A stretch of 64,000 nucleotides of DNA from Olivibacter oleidegradans (GCF_042432805.1 NZ_JBHLWO010000002.1:310001-374000); one strand, 5' to 3'; numbered from the stretch's first letter, positions 8,493-16,668 are shown. Numbers and translations: made by a program. The notes: generated by a model not told the origin, from the sequence alone.

Positions 8493-8610
8493 TTACAACT
8501 TCTAGATTTCTCCAATGGGAAGCTTAGTAGTTTTTGCAATGAAGTCAAGTGCCAAACCTTCTTTTTTTAGCTCACGGGCAATGGCAATTCCTCCTTTTAG
8601 TTCACCTTTT
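8493..8610 (-). pseudogene. 3' remnant of a second Rpn-family gene
   Basis: Bases 8461-8582 are almost identical to 5641-5762 at a constant offset of 2820 bp. This covers the terminator and the last ~30 codons of the Rpn gene. The remnant reads IARELKKEGLALDFIAKTTK and then LPIGEI followed by a premature stop where the intact copy has LPIEEIEKL. Similarity ends near 8610, a few tens of bases from the truncated dinB. It marks a recombination scar between two Rpn copies. Confidence 0.7.
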
Positions 8611-8647
8611 GCTTCTGGGCCGGACAGCTTGCTTCTCGACCTGTTTT

Positions 8648-9136
8648 TCACCACTGGGCCTTACATTCGTCTGTAGCCATTTTACTGACAGTCTTTTTAA
8701 TAGAAAGGCCAAAAGAAATCGGCAGATGCGTTTCCTTTATGATTTTCTCCCTTAGTTCACGGGCAAATTTCATGCAACCGAAAAAACGTTCCATCCCGCT
8801 CATATTTATATAATGTTCGTCAATAGACGCTTTTTCCAATAGCGGTACTTTTTCTTTAAGTATATCCGTTATCGCATGGCTGGTCTTGCTGTATTCTTCT
8901 ATGTTGCCCCTGATAAAAATGGCATGAGGGCAGAGCTGTCTGGCCACACGGGAAGGCATGGCAGAGTGTACACCATATTTACGTGCTTCATAACTGCAAC
9001 TCGCCAAAACACCACGATCGGAAGTACCACCGATAATAACGGGAGCGCCTTTCAATTTGGGGTTTTTACGTACCTCTACTGCTACGAAAAAGGCATCTTG
9101 ATCCATGTGGATAATATTTCGTTCTCCTGTTACCAT
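8648..9136 (-). pseudogene. dinB: Truncated DNA polymerase IV (DinB), N-terminal 160 residues
   Basis: The frame encodes the start of a Y-family polymerase. It has the first catalytic block MDQDAFFVAVE (about 11-21), the steric-gate region, the nucleotide-binding YEARKYGVHSAMP, and the second catalytic block KASIDEHYINMSG. It continues to ISFGLSIKKTVSKMAT and then breaks off after CKAQW, where full-length DinB runs on for another 200 or more residues (thumb and little finger). Both catalytic acidic sites are kept, but without thumb and little finger it should not work as a polymerase. The break coincides with the Rpn remnant. The promoter and operator remain intact, so the fragment may still be transcribed. 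Confidence 0.8.
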
Positions 9137-9162
9137 ACCTCACTTAAGTTAGATTTTAATCA

Positions 9163-9207
9163 CAAATTTATACTAAAATATTTAGTAAATACAAATGTAT
9201 TACTAAA
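9163..9207 (-). promoter_or_regulatory. dinB promoter overlapped by two palindromic operators
   Basis: On the minus strand a -7 element TAAATTTG (9163-9170) lies about 21 bp after a TTTG at the -33 position, matching the Bacteroidota consensus. The spacer is filled by ACTAAA-ATA-TTTAGT (9172-9186) and by TTTAGTAAATAC...GTATTACTAAA (9181-9207). These overlapping palindromes fit a damage-responsive repressor of the LexA or XRE-S24 type. The repressor is not in the window. Confidence 0.6.
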
Positions 9208-9439
9208 AATAGACGGAATATGTGCCGTGAATGATCGAAAAAACCGTCCAAAACATTCACATGTAGAAAAGCGACATTCACATATAGAATCCTGTCATTC
9301 AAACCAAGTTGATTGAAATTACCTATACCGCACCCGAAATTCGACAACGGATATCCCAAGAGAACCTTATGGCCATAAGTAGGGCGTAACCGAAAACCCT
9401 TGATCAGAGTAGGCAATGGTTTTAAAAAATATCAAAAAA

Positions 9440-9568
9440 ATGAAACGTAAAAGAGGAATATCATGGACAGGCAGGCTTTTCAGCGCACCGATTACGCTGA
9501 CCGCACTGGCAATTCTCATGGAAGTAGCAGAAAAAAAAGATAAATGCATCCCTTATGAAGGGCTTTAG
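9440..9568 (+). CDS. Small peptide (42 residues), candidate precursor or signal
   Basis: The ATG at 9440 gives a 42-residue frame with a basic head (MKRKRGISWTGR), a hydrophobic middle (LFSAPITLTALAIL) and a polar tail with one cysteine (EKKDKCIPYEGL). It ends 14 bp before a strong hairpin terminator (9583-9608). The placement of a terminator directly after so short a frame suggests a transcript meant to make this peptide, with partial read-through into the acyltransferase-like gene. It could be a secreted signal, a modified peptide or a toxin-like membrane peptide. I recognise no family. No clear TAnnTTTG promoter is visible within 100 bp. Confidence 0.45.
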   Translation: MKRKRGISWTGRLFSAPITLTALAILMEVAEKKDKCIPYEGL

Positions 9569-9582
9569 TAAACAGTTTCACT

Positions 9583-9617
9583 GCCCGATGGTATGTATAC
9601 CGTCGGGCCAATTTTTC
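9583..9617 (+). terminator. Intrinsic terminator or attenuator between the peptide and acyltransferase genes
   Basis: GCCCGATGGTAT (9583-9594) and ATACCGTCGGGC (9597-9608) form a 12-bp stem with one G-T pair, followed at once by CAATTTTTC. The structure swallows the ATG at 9593, which argues that the acyltransferase-like gene starts at the next in-frame ATG (9623). Confidence 0.7.
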
Positions 9618-9622
9618 AGGTT

Positions 9623-10759
9623 ATGGTTAAGGACAAGTTAATAATACCTGCCGGATTTTTTACTTCCGGCCATGAAAATAACCGTTTCGCACCGATCAGT
9701 TCATTATGGTACAAATTTCAGGTGGTGAGCGCGAGTTTCCACAATTTCCTTCCTTCCCTTGAATACCGGGAACATGAACCGAATTTCATAAGGCTGCTGG
9801 AGAACCAGAAACGGACGTATGCCGAGCAATATATTTCCGGCCTACCGGATAAGCTTAAAGTACGTTTCCACGGTTATACCTTACAGGACATCAAAGATAG
9901 GCCAGGCATTATCTGCACCTTTCACAGCGGGTCTTTCAGAATGATCGGGCATTATCTTGCAGAGAACGGTATATCCTTTGTACTGCTCGTTTCAAAAGAC
10001 GGTTTACAACGGGAGGATGAACTGGCAAGCCGGAAATACGATGAACGTCAACGGCAGATGCTCGGCCTCGACCTAATAGACGCCAATGATAGCAACAGCC
10101 TGTTCAGAATAACCAGAGAATTGAGAAAGGGAAAAAGCATATTGATTTATGCTGACGGCAATACCGGAACAGGCGATGAGCGCTCCGGCCATAACCTGCT
10201 ATCCATTCCTTTCCTGAACCAGCAGATCAGGGCAAGGGCAGGAGCAGCCTTTATTTCCCACCTCACTTCAGTACCGATATATCCCGTGATCTCTACAAGG
10301 CAATGGAAGTACGTACCCTGCCTGGATTTTTTCCGGCCAATTTTGCCTGATAAAAAGCTGAACAGACAGGTGTTTGCAGAACAGGCTATTTCACGAATTT
10401 ATAAGTACCTCGAAAAGGCGGTGGAAAAAAAGCCGTGGCAATGGGAGGCATGGCTATACCTGCACGAGCACGCCGGAATTACAAACCCGATCCCCGAACA
10501 GGAGTCCTTGCCAATCCGAGCGGAGGGAAAGAAGAAAAGGCAGGTAAGGTTCAATGAGCAGGATTATAGCTTTTTCTCCGTCTACGGCAAGTATTTTCTT
10601 TTCCGAAAAAGCAATTACCAATGCTTTGAGATCGAACGTTGGCTATATCGGAGATTAATAGGGATTTACATGCAAGACTATGCCTATACCGTAGCCATGC
10701 TGAAGCGTAACCGCATGGGTAGTCTTGTAACAAATAGGGTGGTTTTAGAGATCCAATAA
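9623..10759 (+). CDS. Lysophospholipid/lipid A-type acyltransferase-like protein (LPLAT superfamily)
   Basis: The frame opens at 9593 inside a terminator hairpin, so the ATG at 9623 (MVKDKLIIPAGF) is preferred, giving 378 residues. The central region looks like an LpxL/HtrB-type acyltransferase: IICTFHSGSFRMIGHYLAENG (histidine block) and later ILIYADGNTGTGDERSG (substrate block). The histidine motif is HSGSFR, so the acidic residue of the usual HX4(D/E) motif is replaced by Arg; activity may differ or need another acid. There is no N-terminal membrane anchor. It sits between a 42-residue peptide gene and a kinase gene, so it may acylate a peptide rather than lipid A. That role is inference. 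Confidence 0.6.
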   Translation: MVKDKLIIPAGFFTSGHENNRFAPISSLWYKFQVVSASFHNFLPSLEYREHEPNFIRLLENQKRTYAEQYISGLPDKLKVRFHGYTLQDIKDRPGIICTFHSGSFRMIGHYLAENGISFVLLVSKDGLQREDELASRKYDERQRQMLGLDLIDANDSNSLFRITRELRKGKSILIYADGNTGTGDERSGHNLLSIPFLNQQIRARAGAAFISHLTSVPIYPVISTRQWKYVPCLDFFRPILPDKKLNRQVFAEQAISRIYKYLEKAVEKKPWQWEAWLYLHEHAGITNPIPEQESLPIRAEGKKKRQVRFNEQDYSFFSVYGKYFLFRKSNYQCFEIERWLYRRLIGIYMQDYAYTVAMLKRNRMGSLVTNRVVLEIQ

Positions 10760-10766
10760 AAACATC

Positions 10767-11951
10767 ATGCAATCAATAGGAACCTTTAAGGAACGGGAAA
10801 ATGATTTTCTTTGTTCAATTTTTTATGGAAAGTGGCCCAATATCTTTATATTGTGGTATGATGAACCAAAAAAACCGGAAGATATGGTCGCTTTTTTCCG
10901 TAAACATCCATTCCTGTTCAATATTCTCTGCTGGGTAATCTATATCCAGTTTGTATATATCTATAACCTGCCCAAAATAGACCATGTCGATTATTTTCAC
11001 ATTATCGGACTCTGTTTCCTGTACGCAATAGTATTTTACAGCAACTTCTTTCTCTTTAAATTTATCGAAAACAGGAAAACCAATCTCGGTACCGTCATCC
11101 TGATGATTGCATCGGTCTTTTTGATCCTTGCAGCACTTGGCTATCTTGCCGTATATAATGTGTTCCCGTTATTCGGGATCAGGCTGTACTATGAAGGTGT
11201 CCCGTTTACAATCAGTCTGTACCTGCGTAACATACTTTCTCCCTATATTAAATACGCCAGCTATGCCATTATCCTGTACTTTGTGCTCAAATGGTTTGCC
11301 GATCTGGCGTATAAGCGCCGGATGGAAAAGGCCCATTACGAAATGGAGCGTGAAAAGTTCGAGTATGAACAGGCTTTTTTAAGGGCCCAGGTCAATCCGC
11401 ACTTTCTGCACAACACCCTTAATTTCATCTATACCGAAGCACTCGCTCTATCCAAGTCTTTGGCCGAAAGTATTTACCTGCTTTCCATCATGATGCGCTA
11501 CTCGCTTGACAATGCCATCAAGGGCAAACAATTGGTTCCGGTACACAAAGAGCTCGAATACCTTGAAATCTATCTGGAAATCAACAGAAGGCGATTTGGT
11601 GGCGGAAAACAGTTCCATTATGAATTCAATGGCGATCCCTATCTGCATTCAATCCCGCCATTGTCCTTTATAACGCTTGTAGAAAATGCCTTTAAATATG
11701 GTGACCTGTCAGATCCGATGTACCCTTTGCAGATCAAGATCGCGGTTGACCGTAACAGAATCTATTTCTACTGCACCAATAAAAAAAGAGGCGCCGGAAA
11801 ATTGGATACCTCGGCCAACCATATCGGGCTAAAGAATGTGGAAAGACGGTTAAAAGGTGCTTTTAGAGAGCGGGCAACAATGACACGCACCGAGGAGGAC
11901 AATACGTATACCGTTGAACTGTTTATTGATTTTTTAGATAATCCCAAATAA
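10767..11951 (+). CDS. LytS/AlgZ-type sensor histidine kinase
   Basis: The frame gives 394 residues from ATG 10767, but the ATG at 10884 (MVAFFRKHPFLFN) is a plausible alternative that begins directly at the first membrane segment. Four hydrophobic helices (about 45-185) form the sensor. A cytoplasmic helix leads into the His_kinase block QVNPHFLHNTLNFIY (histidine near residue 212), and the ATPase part shows ENAFKYG and HIGLKNVERRL. There is no periplasmic domain, as in Bacteroidota kinases that sense in the membrane. It starts 8 bp after the acyltransferase-like gene and is followed 7 bp on by its LytTR regulator, so all three form one operon. Confidence 0.88.
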   Translation: MQSIGTFKERENDFLCSIFYGKWPNIFILWYDEPKKPEDMVAFFRKHPFLFNILCWVIYIQFVYIYNLPKIDHVDYFHIIGLCFLYAIVFYSNFFLFKFIENRKTNLGTVILMIASVFLILAALGYLAVYNVFPLFGIRLYYEGVPFTISLYLRNILSPYIKYASYAIILYFVLKWFADLAYKRRMEKAHYEMEREKFEYEQAFLRAQVNPHFLHNTLNFIYTEALALSKSLAESIYLLSIMMRYSLDNAIKGKQLVPVHKELEYLEIYLEINRRRFGGGKQFHYEFNGDPYLHSIPPLSFITLVENAFKYGDLSDPMYPLQIKIAVDRNRIYFYCTNKKRGAGKLDTSANHIGLKNVERRLKGAFRERATMTRTEEDNTYTVELFIDFLDNPK

Positions 11952-11957
11952 CCAGCT

Positions 11958-12665
11958 ATGATAAACTGTATAGCCATTGATGATGAACCTGCGGCGTTGG
12001 AACAGATCAGCCGTTACCTGAAGCTGGTGCCCGATATTGCTCTGATCGGAACAACGACCAGACCCGTTGAAGGATTGGAAATGGCGGGTGAGCTGAAGGT
12101 GCATGCAATTTTCCTTGATATGGAAATGGACGAAATGACAGGTGTGGAGGTTATGCGCAGGCTTGATCCTTCGATCAAGGTGATCGTGTGTACGGCCTAT
12201 ACTGAATTCGCGATCGAGAGCATTGAACTTAATGCCGTGGACTACCTGTTGAAGCCCGTACAGTTTGACCGTTTTGAAAAAGCTGTGGAAAAGCTGAAAG
12301 AAAGGGTATTGCACAGAACATTGGAACTACCGGTAGTCAAAAACGATTACATCTTTGTACAGGTTGAACACAAGGGCAAACTGAAGAAAATAGATTTCAG
12401 TGACATCATTTACATTGCGGCAAGGGGAAATGATGTAGTATTCCATGCGCACGATGAATTTGTGGTATCTGCCATGCGTATGGATGATATTGAACCGGAA
12501 CTACGCGTGACCGACGGATTTATACGTATACACCGATCTTACATTGTATCGATCAAAATGATTGATGTCATCGATGAAGGACTGGTAAAACTTAAAAACA
12601 AAAAAGCACTTAAAATCGGAAGAACATATAAGGATTATGTTTTGAAGACGCTATATCCACACTAA
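11958..12665 (+). CDS. LytTR-family response regulator
   Basis: This 235-residue protein has a receiver domain (about 1-115) with the acidic pocket IDDEP, the phosphoacceptor Asp near 54 (IFLDMEM), the conserved Thr/Ser (CTAYTEFA) and Lys (LLKPVQF). A LytTR DNA-binding domain follows (about 130-232: IIYIAARGNDVVFH, DGFIRIHRSYIVSI, IGRTYKDYV). It pairs with the kinase just upstream. LytTR proteins bind direct repeats with about 10-bp spacing; no such site was identified. In other Bacteroidota elements, transfer is controlled by RteA/RteB, so this pair may replace them here. Confidence 0.9.
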   Translation: MINCIAIDDEPAALEQISRYLKLVPDIALIGTTTRPVEGLEMAGELKVHAIFLDMEMDEMTGVEVMRRLDPSIKVIVCTAYTEFAIESIELNAVDYLLKPVQFDRFEKAVEKLKERVLHRTLELPVVKNDYIFVQVEHKGKLKKIDFSDIIYIAARGNDVVFHAHDEFVVSAMRMDDIEPELRVTDGFIRIHRSYIVSIKMIDVIDEGLVKLKNKKALKIGRTYKDYVLKTLYPH

Positions 12666-12669
12666 TGCC

Positions 12670-12966
12670 ATGATGAAAATATATGCCAGATCAAACCAAT
12701 TAGCCTGTCCGGAAGATCTCCATGCACTCATAGATGAGATGCTGGTTTCGGAAGGTTACAGGGAAAATTTCACTTCCTATAAACAGGCGTTGCAGCAGTA
12801 TTTTTCAAGTCTGGAAAATACTGATTCCGACATGATCTTTCATGGGGCACCAAGAAGATATATATTGGTTGACAAATACCAATCCAGTATGACCAACATA
12901 TTAGAGAAATGGTGGACGAGACTTAATAAGGAAAAACTAAACGAAAATGGAACATTTGACTTGTGA
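12670..12966 (+). CDS. Hypothetical protein, 98 residues
   Basis: A small soluble protein of 98 residues starting 4 bp after the response-regulator stop and overlapping the next gene by 20 bp, so it is translated from the same message. It is rich in charged and aromatic residues (ENFTSYKQALQQYF, TNILEKWWTRLNKEK) and has no membrane segment or known motif. Small proteins of this kind are common ahead of RteC-like genes in Bacteroidota elements, but I cannot name a family. Confidence 0.6.
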   Translation: MMKIYARSNQLACPEDLHALIDEMLVSEGYRENFTSYKQALQQYFSSLENTDSDMIFHGAPRRYILVDKYQSSMTNILEKWWTRLNKEKLNENGTFDL

Positions 12967-14119
12967 TCAGAATGTCGCTTTATCCGGAGATAGCGTTATA
13001 GACCATTTTGGACAGATCAGAACGATAAAACAATATTTTGATGCGCTATATGGAAAGATCCGGCATGTACTCGAAGGTAGTGATACGGAAAATCTCCACA
13101 ATTGCATTTACCATTATCAATTGGATATTACCTCACTATTGGAAAAGACCGGCTTGCTGATAAAGACCATCGATGAGGGCAAGCTGCCCTTAAAGGCGAG
13201 AAAAAAGTACAGGTATGTCCTTTGGGTGGTCATAAAACGTTCGTTCAGGTTCATCGAATTGATCAAAAGTCGTTATCCCGATTATTTTGATCGGAACATG
13301 GCTATCCCGCAAATATTATATCCCTTTTATATGACCAAAATCCTCAAACGCTGGTTCAATATAAAAAAGTCTCTGCAGCATAATAAAATAGATCCCGGAT
13401 TAATTGATGTTCTGAATGGATTTTTCAATGTTGGAAAGAATGGTGTTATGGATAGAAAGATGACCTGGCAGGATCTCTCTTATCTTGATATAGTATCATC
13501 AGAGGTCAGTTGGATAACCGACAAGGGGAAAACAGTGGAATACAGACAGGATATACTGCAGAACCTCTTCCGTCTCAATTTCAACCATCCTTCTTTCTTT
13601 TCCTATTATGTGCGTTATATGCATAACCAGATTCAGGGTGTTGATACTTATTTACAGGAACGGCGGGAATGGCTGGACTATCGCAGGAATTTAAGTGCAT
13701 TTATTGTCTGCCGGGATATCTGTTATGATGATAGTATGAAAGATATCAGGACACAGCTGATGGAATATGTTATCGAGCAGATCAGGTACGTAAAAAAGAA
13801 AGAAAAGCTCCATAGGTCAACTATATTCGGTAAACTAGGTCGGGCGGTTTATCCTTATTATTTTCATGTGTCGCTGACTGTTTCACAACTGATTTTTCTT
13901 TTCCGCCTGTTTACCGAGACGGGAGTGGTTATTGTCAGGCACCGGAAAGACCTCAACGAGTTTCTGGTCAACCATGTAGGCACAACACGAAAAGACAATA
14001 TCTCTATTGGAAGCATAAGGAGTAAGTATACCCGACCCGATAAAGACGTTGTGAACAAGGTCTCCGCGGTTCTGATTTCCATGTTGAATCTATTGAATGC
14101 GAAATATAAAACAAAATGA
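12947..14119 (+). CDS. RteC-like regulatory protein (tentative)
   Basis: This 390-residue, all-helical, basic protein has a C-terminal region (about 300-385) that follows the order of the RteC winged helix: LTVSQLIFLFRLFTETG, a DL...FL segment, then ISIGSIRSKYTRPDKDVVN and a final helix. RteC activates excision and transfer in CTnDOT-type elements and normally sits after a two-component system, as here. The N-terminal 300 residues (RYVLWVVIKRSFRFIELIKSR and similar) are longer than in RteC and have no clear match. The call rests on pattern and context only; an unrelated helical DNA-binding protein is possible. Confidence 0.4.
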   Translation: MEHLTCDQNVALSGDSVIDHFGQIRTIKQYFDALYGKIRHVLEGSDTENLHNCIYHYQLDITSLLEKTGLLIKTIDEGKLPLKARKKYRYVLWVVIKRSFRFIELIKSRYPDYFDRNMAIPQILYPFYMTKILKRWFNIKKSLQHNKIDPGLIDVLNGFFNVGKNGVMDRKMTWQDLSYLDIVSSEVSWITDKGKTVEYRQDILQNLFRLNFNHPSFFSYYVRYMHNQIQGVDTYLQERREWLDYRRNLSAFIVCRDICYDDSMKDIRTQLMEYVIEQIRYVKKKEKLHRSTIFGKLGRAVYPYYFHVSLTVSQLIFLFRLFTETGVVIVRHRKDLNEFLVNHVGTTRKDNISIGSIRSKYTRPDKDVVNKVSAVLISMLNLLNAKYKTK

Positions 14120-14161
14120 TAGAAATATATTCCAATTGTTGGATTGATCATACCATAAATT

Positions 14162-14695
14162 ATGAAAACTTATATTAGAACTCTTTTTTTACCGGTAGTG
14201 TCTTTGATTTTTACCATTGTGGCTTCCTGTGATACGAAGCGAAAGGAAAAACAAGCTGTTTTGGATTGTATGTTGGATAAAATCGCTGTTACCGATACAT
14301 TAACGTATGAACTTTATCTGTCAGATCCTATCGAGGTATCAAAATACCAACGAGCAGGTCTAATGAATGACAGTCTTCTAGAGCCGATAAAAAATGTGAA
14401 GATAAAAGATGTGGGCAGCCCCCTCACAGCTTTAACGCACTTGGGTCGGAAATACAGCGTAGGCACTTCAAACAAGAAGTCGCAAAAGAATGTCGTCATG
14501 GCCTACGCTGTTGTAGAGAAGTTAACGGACTTGAAGAAAATTGGGCAGAATCACTATGAAGCAGTATATGAAACATACTTTACCGGTGTAACTCCATTTT
14601 CTAAATTATCTGCAAGAGATTATAATAAAAAGGAATTACACAAAGTCACCATTCTTTGGAAGAACAATGACTGCATTATATTAACGAAAAAATAA
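14162..14695 (+). CDS. Putative lipoprotein of unknown function
   Basis: A 177-residue protein with a signal sequence and lipobox (LIFTIVASC, Cys near 23) followed by a charged linker (DTKRKEKQ), pointing to a lipoprotein in the envelope. The mature part has mixed strands and helices and no known motif. It begins 42 bp after the RteC-like gene, in the same direction, and a strong terminator lies about 115 bp after its stop, so it may end that operon. Confidence 0.6.
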   Translation: MKTYIRTLFLPVVSLIFTIVASCDTKRKEKQAVLDCMLDKIAVTDTLTYELYLSDPIEVSKYQRAGLMNDSLLEPIKNVKIKDVGSPLTALTHLGRKYSVGTSNKKSQKNVVMAYAVVEKLTDLKKIGQNHYEAVYETYFTGVTPFSKLSARDYNKKELHKVTILWKNNDCIILTKK

Positions 14696-14699
14696 ACTT

Positions 14700-14792
14700 G
14701 CCGATTTGATACAGAAAGTCTCGGATCACCTACCTGTATCGAAAACCTACGGACGGTATAACGGCGGAACTAAAAAAGCAGAGCTAAGTTAA
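14700..14792 (+). pseudogene. Possible C-terminal gene remnant
   Basis: A stop-free run of about 30 codons with gene-like composition (ADLIQKVSDHLPVSKTYGRY, then NGGTKKAELS) ends in TAA just before the terminator. It has no start codon. It may be the tail of a deleted element gene. Evidence is weak. Confidence 0.22.
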
Positions 14793-14810
14793 AAGCCAAT
14801 AAGTACTTTA

Positions 14811-14845
14811 CCCACTTATCGAAACATAAGTGGGTTTTTCTTTTT
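14811..14845 (+). terminator. Rho-independent terminator
   Basis: CCCACTTAT (14811-14819) pairs with ATAAGTGGG (14826-14834), followed by a run TTTTTCTTTTTT. This is a textbook hairpin and U-tract closing the lipoprotein/RteC-like operon. Confidence 0.88.
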
Positions 14846-14849
14846 TAAA

Positions 14850-15328
14850 GATAAAGAATGATCTTGTTTTTTCATATCTCAATTGGGCTGTAAACCTATT
14901 AATTCTTAGTTTATACGACCTCTTTCCGTTCGTTTTCTGCTAACGGAAACGGCCAAACCGTTCCGGTTTGCCTATCGGTGCCACGGCACTCCCCATGCGT
15001 CGTGCAGGGCAGCCGTCCCTTAGGAACAGCGAGCCTCTCTAGGTTGTACCCACCCGAAAGAAGTCCAGACCTTTTTGCTGCAAAGAACCCACACGGTGAT
15101 GGAAATTTTCCGGCTTTTTGCGATGCAAATTTATACCTCTTCAGTCAGCAAGCCCGTTGCAAATGCCTGCAAAAAAATCTTCCTCTCCATTCCCGGAGAG
15201 TGTATTTTTTCTGGGCAGCCTTGCAGACTCGCCCCGCGCGCAAATTTTCGGCATCTATCAAAAAGCCGGGAAATGGCTTTAGCCCGAATTGGGTAGAAAT
15301 GGATTTTTTAACACTAAAATTTAACGTT
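14850..15328. other. Long non-coding leader ahead of ssb
   Basis: About 480 bp with no convincing gene. It holds a perfect palindrome, CAAACCG-TTC-CGGTTTG (14954-14970), and GC-rich blocks that differ from the AT-rich flanks. The position, between two opposed functional blocks and just ahead of ssb, would suit an origin or operator, but no iteron array is visible. A reading frame runs through it into ssb, but its content is unlike protein. Confidence 0.35.
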
Positions 15329-15739
15329 ATGCAATTTCCAGCAAGACTGGTTTCCGATGCAAGGCTCAGGGAAACCAAAACAGGGAAAAAGGTTACATCC
15401 TTCACCGTGGCACTGAACAAAAGCTTTAAAAACAGTGAAGGCGAAAAGGTACAGCGCACCACTTATGTGGATTGCAGCTACTGGAACAGACCCAACATTA
15501 CGGGCTATCTCACAAAAGGTTTATTGATTGCTCTTTCAGGCTTCATCACTGCCAATGCGTGGGTGGACAGGGATGGTCATGCGCGGGCAGGTATCCGCAT
15601 GGAAGTGGACGATATTGACTTTCTGACTGGTAGCAAAAAAATTGGGCAGTCGGAAGAAAGTGAAGGGCAGCAGGAGGGAAAACAGGGGACGGAATCCGTG
15701 GAAGTCGTAGGGGAGAAGGACGATGACCTTCCTTTTTAG
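15329..15739 (+). CDS. ssb: Single-stranded DNA-binding protein
   Basis: The ATG at 15329 (MQFPARLVSDARL) gives 136 residues. The OB fold covers about 1-105, with TSFTVALNKSF, TYVDCSYWNR and GFITANAWVDRDG. The tail is acidic and ends in DDDLPF, the tip that recruits replication and repair partners. It is an element-borne SSB, not the housekeeping copy, as judged by its neighbours (DUF932, PRTRC, mob genes). It would coat single strands made during conjugation or replication. The longer upstream frame is not used, as its extra residues are not protein-like. Confidence 0.9.
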   Translation: MQFPARLVSDARLRETKTGKKVTSFTVALNKSFKNSEGEKVQRTTYVDCSYWNRPNITGYLTKGLLIALSGFITANAWVDRDGHARAGIRMEVDDIDFLTGSKKIGQSEESEGQQEGKQGTESVEVVGEKDDDLPF

Positions 15740-15780
15740 TCGGGATAGTAAACAGTGATGGACATTTTAATTTTTGAATC

Positions 15781-16112
15781 ATGGCACATAACATTTTTTA
15801 TAATGAGTTAACGGGACAGCATTCGTTTTTTTCGGTGAAAGAGAAAGCATGGCACGGATTGGGGCAGATCATTGATGGGTACCCAACAAGTGCAGAAGCC
15901 ATAAAACATGCGGGGCTTGATTATGAAGTGGTGAAAAGCGCTCTGTCCGAACAGGGAAACCCTCGAATTTATCAGAAAGGGAGCTGAGGATGAAATTTCC
16001 ACGGTATTCAAAAATGTCGTAAACGATGCATATGCGTATGCCATGACAAGCGATACACAGCAAATGGACACAACCAAAGGCACGCTGTTCGGTGCGTACA
16101 ATGCTGTTACTG
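15781..16112 (+). pseudogene. DUF932 protein, 5' exon with an internal deletion
   Basis: The first ~53 codons (HNIFYNELTGQHSFFSVKEK...DYEVVKSA) are the standard start of the DUF932 phage/plasmid-like protein. After about 15943 the next homologous stretch is in another frame (TLEFIRKGAEDEISTVFKNV, then TTKGTLFGAYNAVTG) and corresponds to the family's C-terminal third. About 170 codons are missing, and the join is out of frame. The original frame stops at 15987. The exon ends at the group II intron (about 16112). The protein is therefore dead even if the intron splices. Confidence 0.75.
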
Positions 16113-16668
16113 ATGCGCCCGTACTGGATGTGCAATAAATATACCTGTAGCGAGGTATTAGGCGAGTGTTCTTTGAAGCCTATCATCAACCGACTTATCT
16201 GGAAGGGAAACTGGACAGGGAGTGTAGCATGTCGGTGAATCCAAAAAGTCAACCAGTTGTCAGGTTGCGACTGAATTGGGAAGATGAAATGAATAGATAT
16301 GAGGATAAAATCGAATCTGATTGAATGATGATCCGAGTGGCAACGGCACTAGCATTGACGTAAGGCAACTAAAATCGTCACTCTGATAGTACCCACTTCT
16401 CGCCTGTTTGGAAGTAGGGCATGAACAGACTATCGGCACGACTACAATAAGTAGTAAAGGATAAGTCATATCCGACAATCTAATCGAGCTATGTTATTGC
16501 ACTTCTAAACGGGGATTGACCTAAATCGGAAAGCCACTGGCGTGGCTATGAGAGCAGTCTCTGAATATCCGACATGGCAACGGAGCCTCCGTAGTAGTCC
16601 GAGCAGGGGAAAGCCCTGTACATGGCGAAGGGAGGCAGCTAATATTTTTAATACAAATAAAGGAAAAT

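Noticed and set aside
8876..9316. A 146-codon plus-strand frame
   Set aside because: It lies antisense to the dinB fragment, whose protein sequence is clearly recognisable, and then runs through the dinB promoter.
14978..15328. Long N-terminal extension of ssb
   Set aside because: The SSB fold starts exactly at the ATG at 15329, and the preceding residues are not protein-like.
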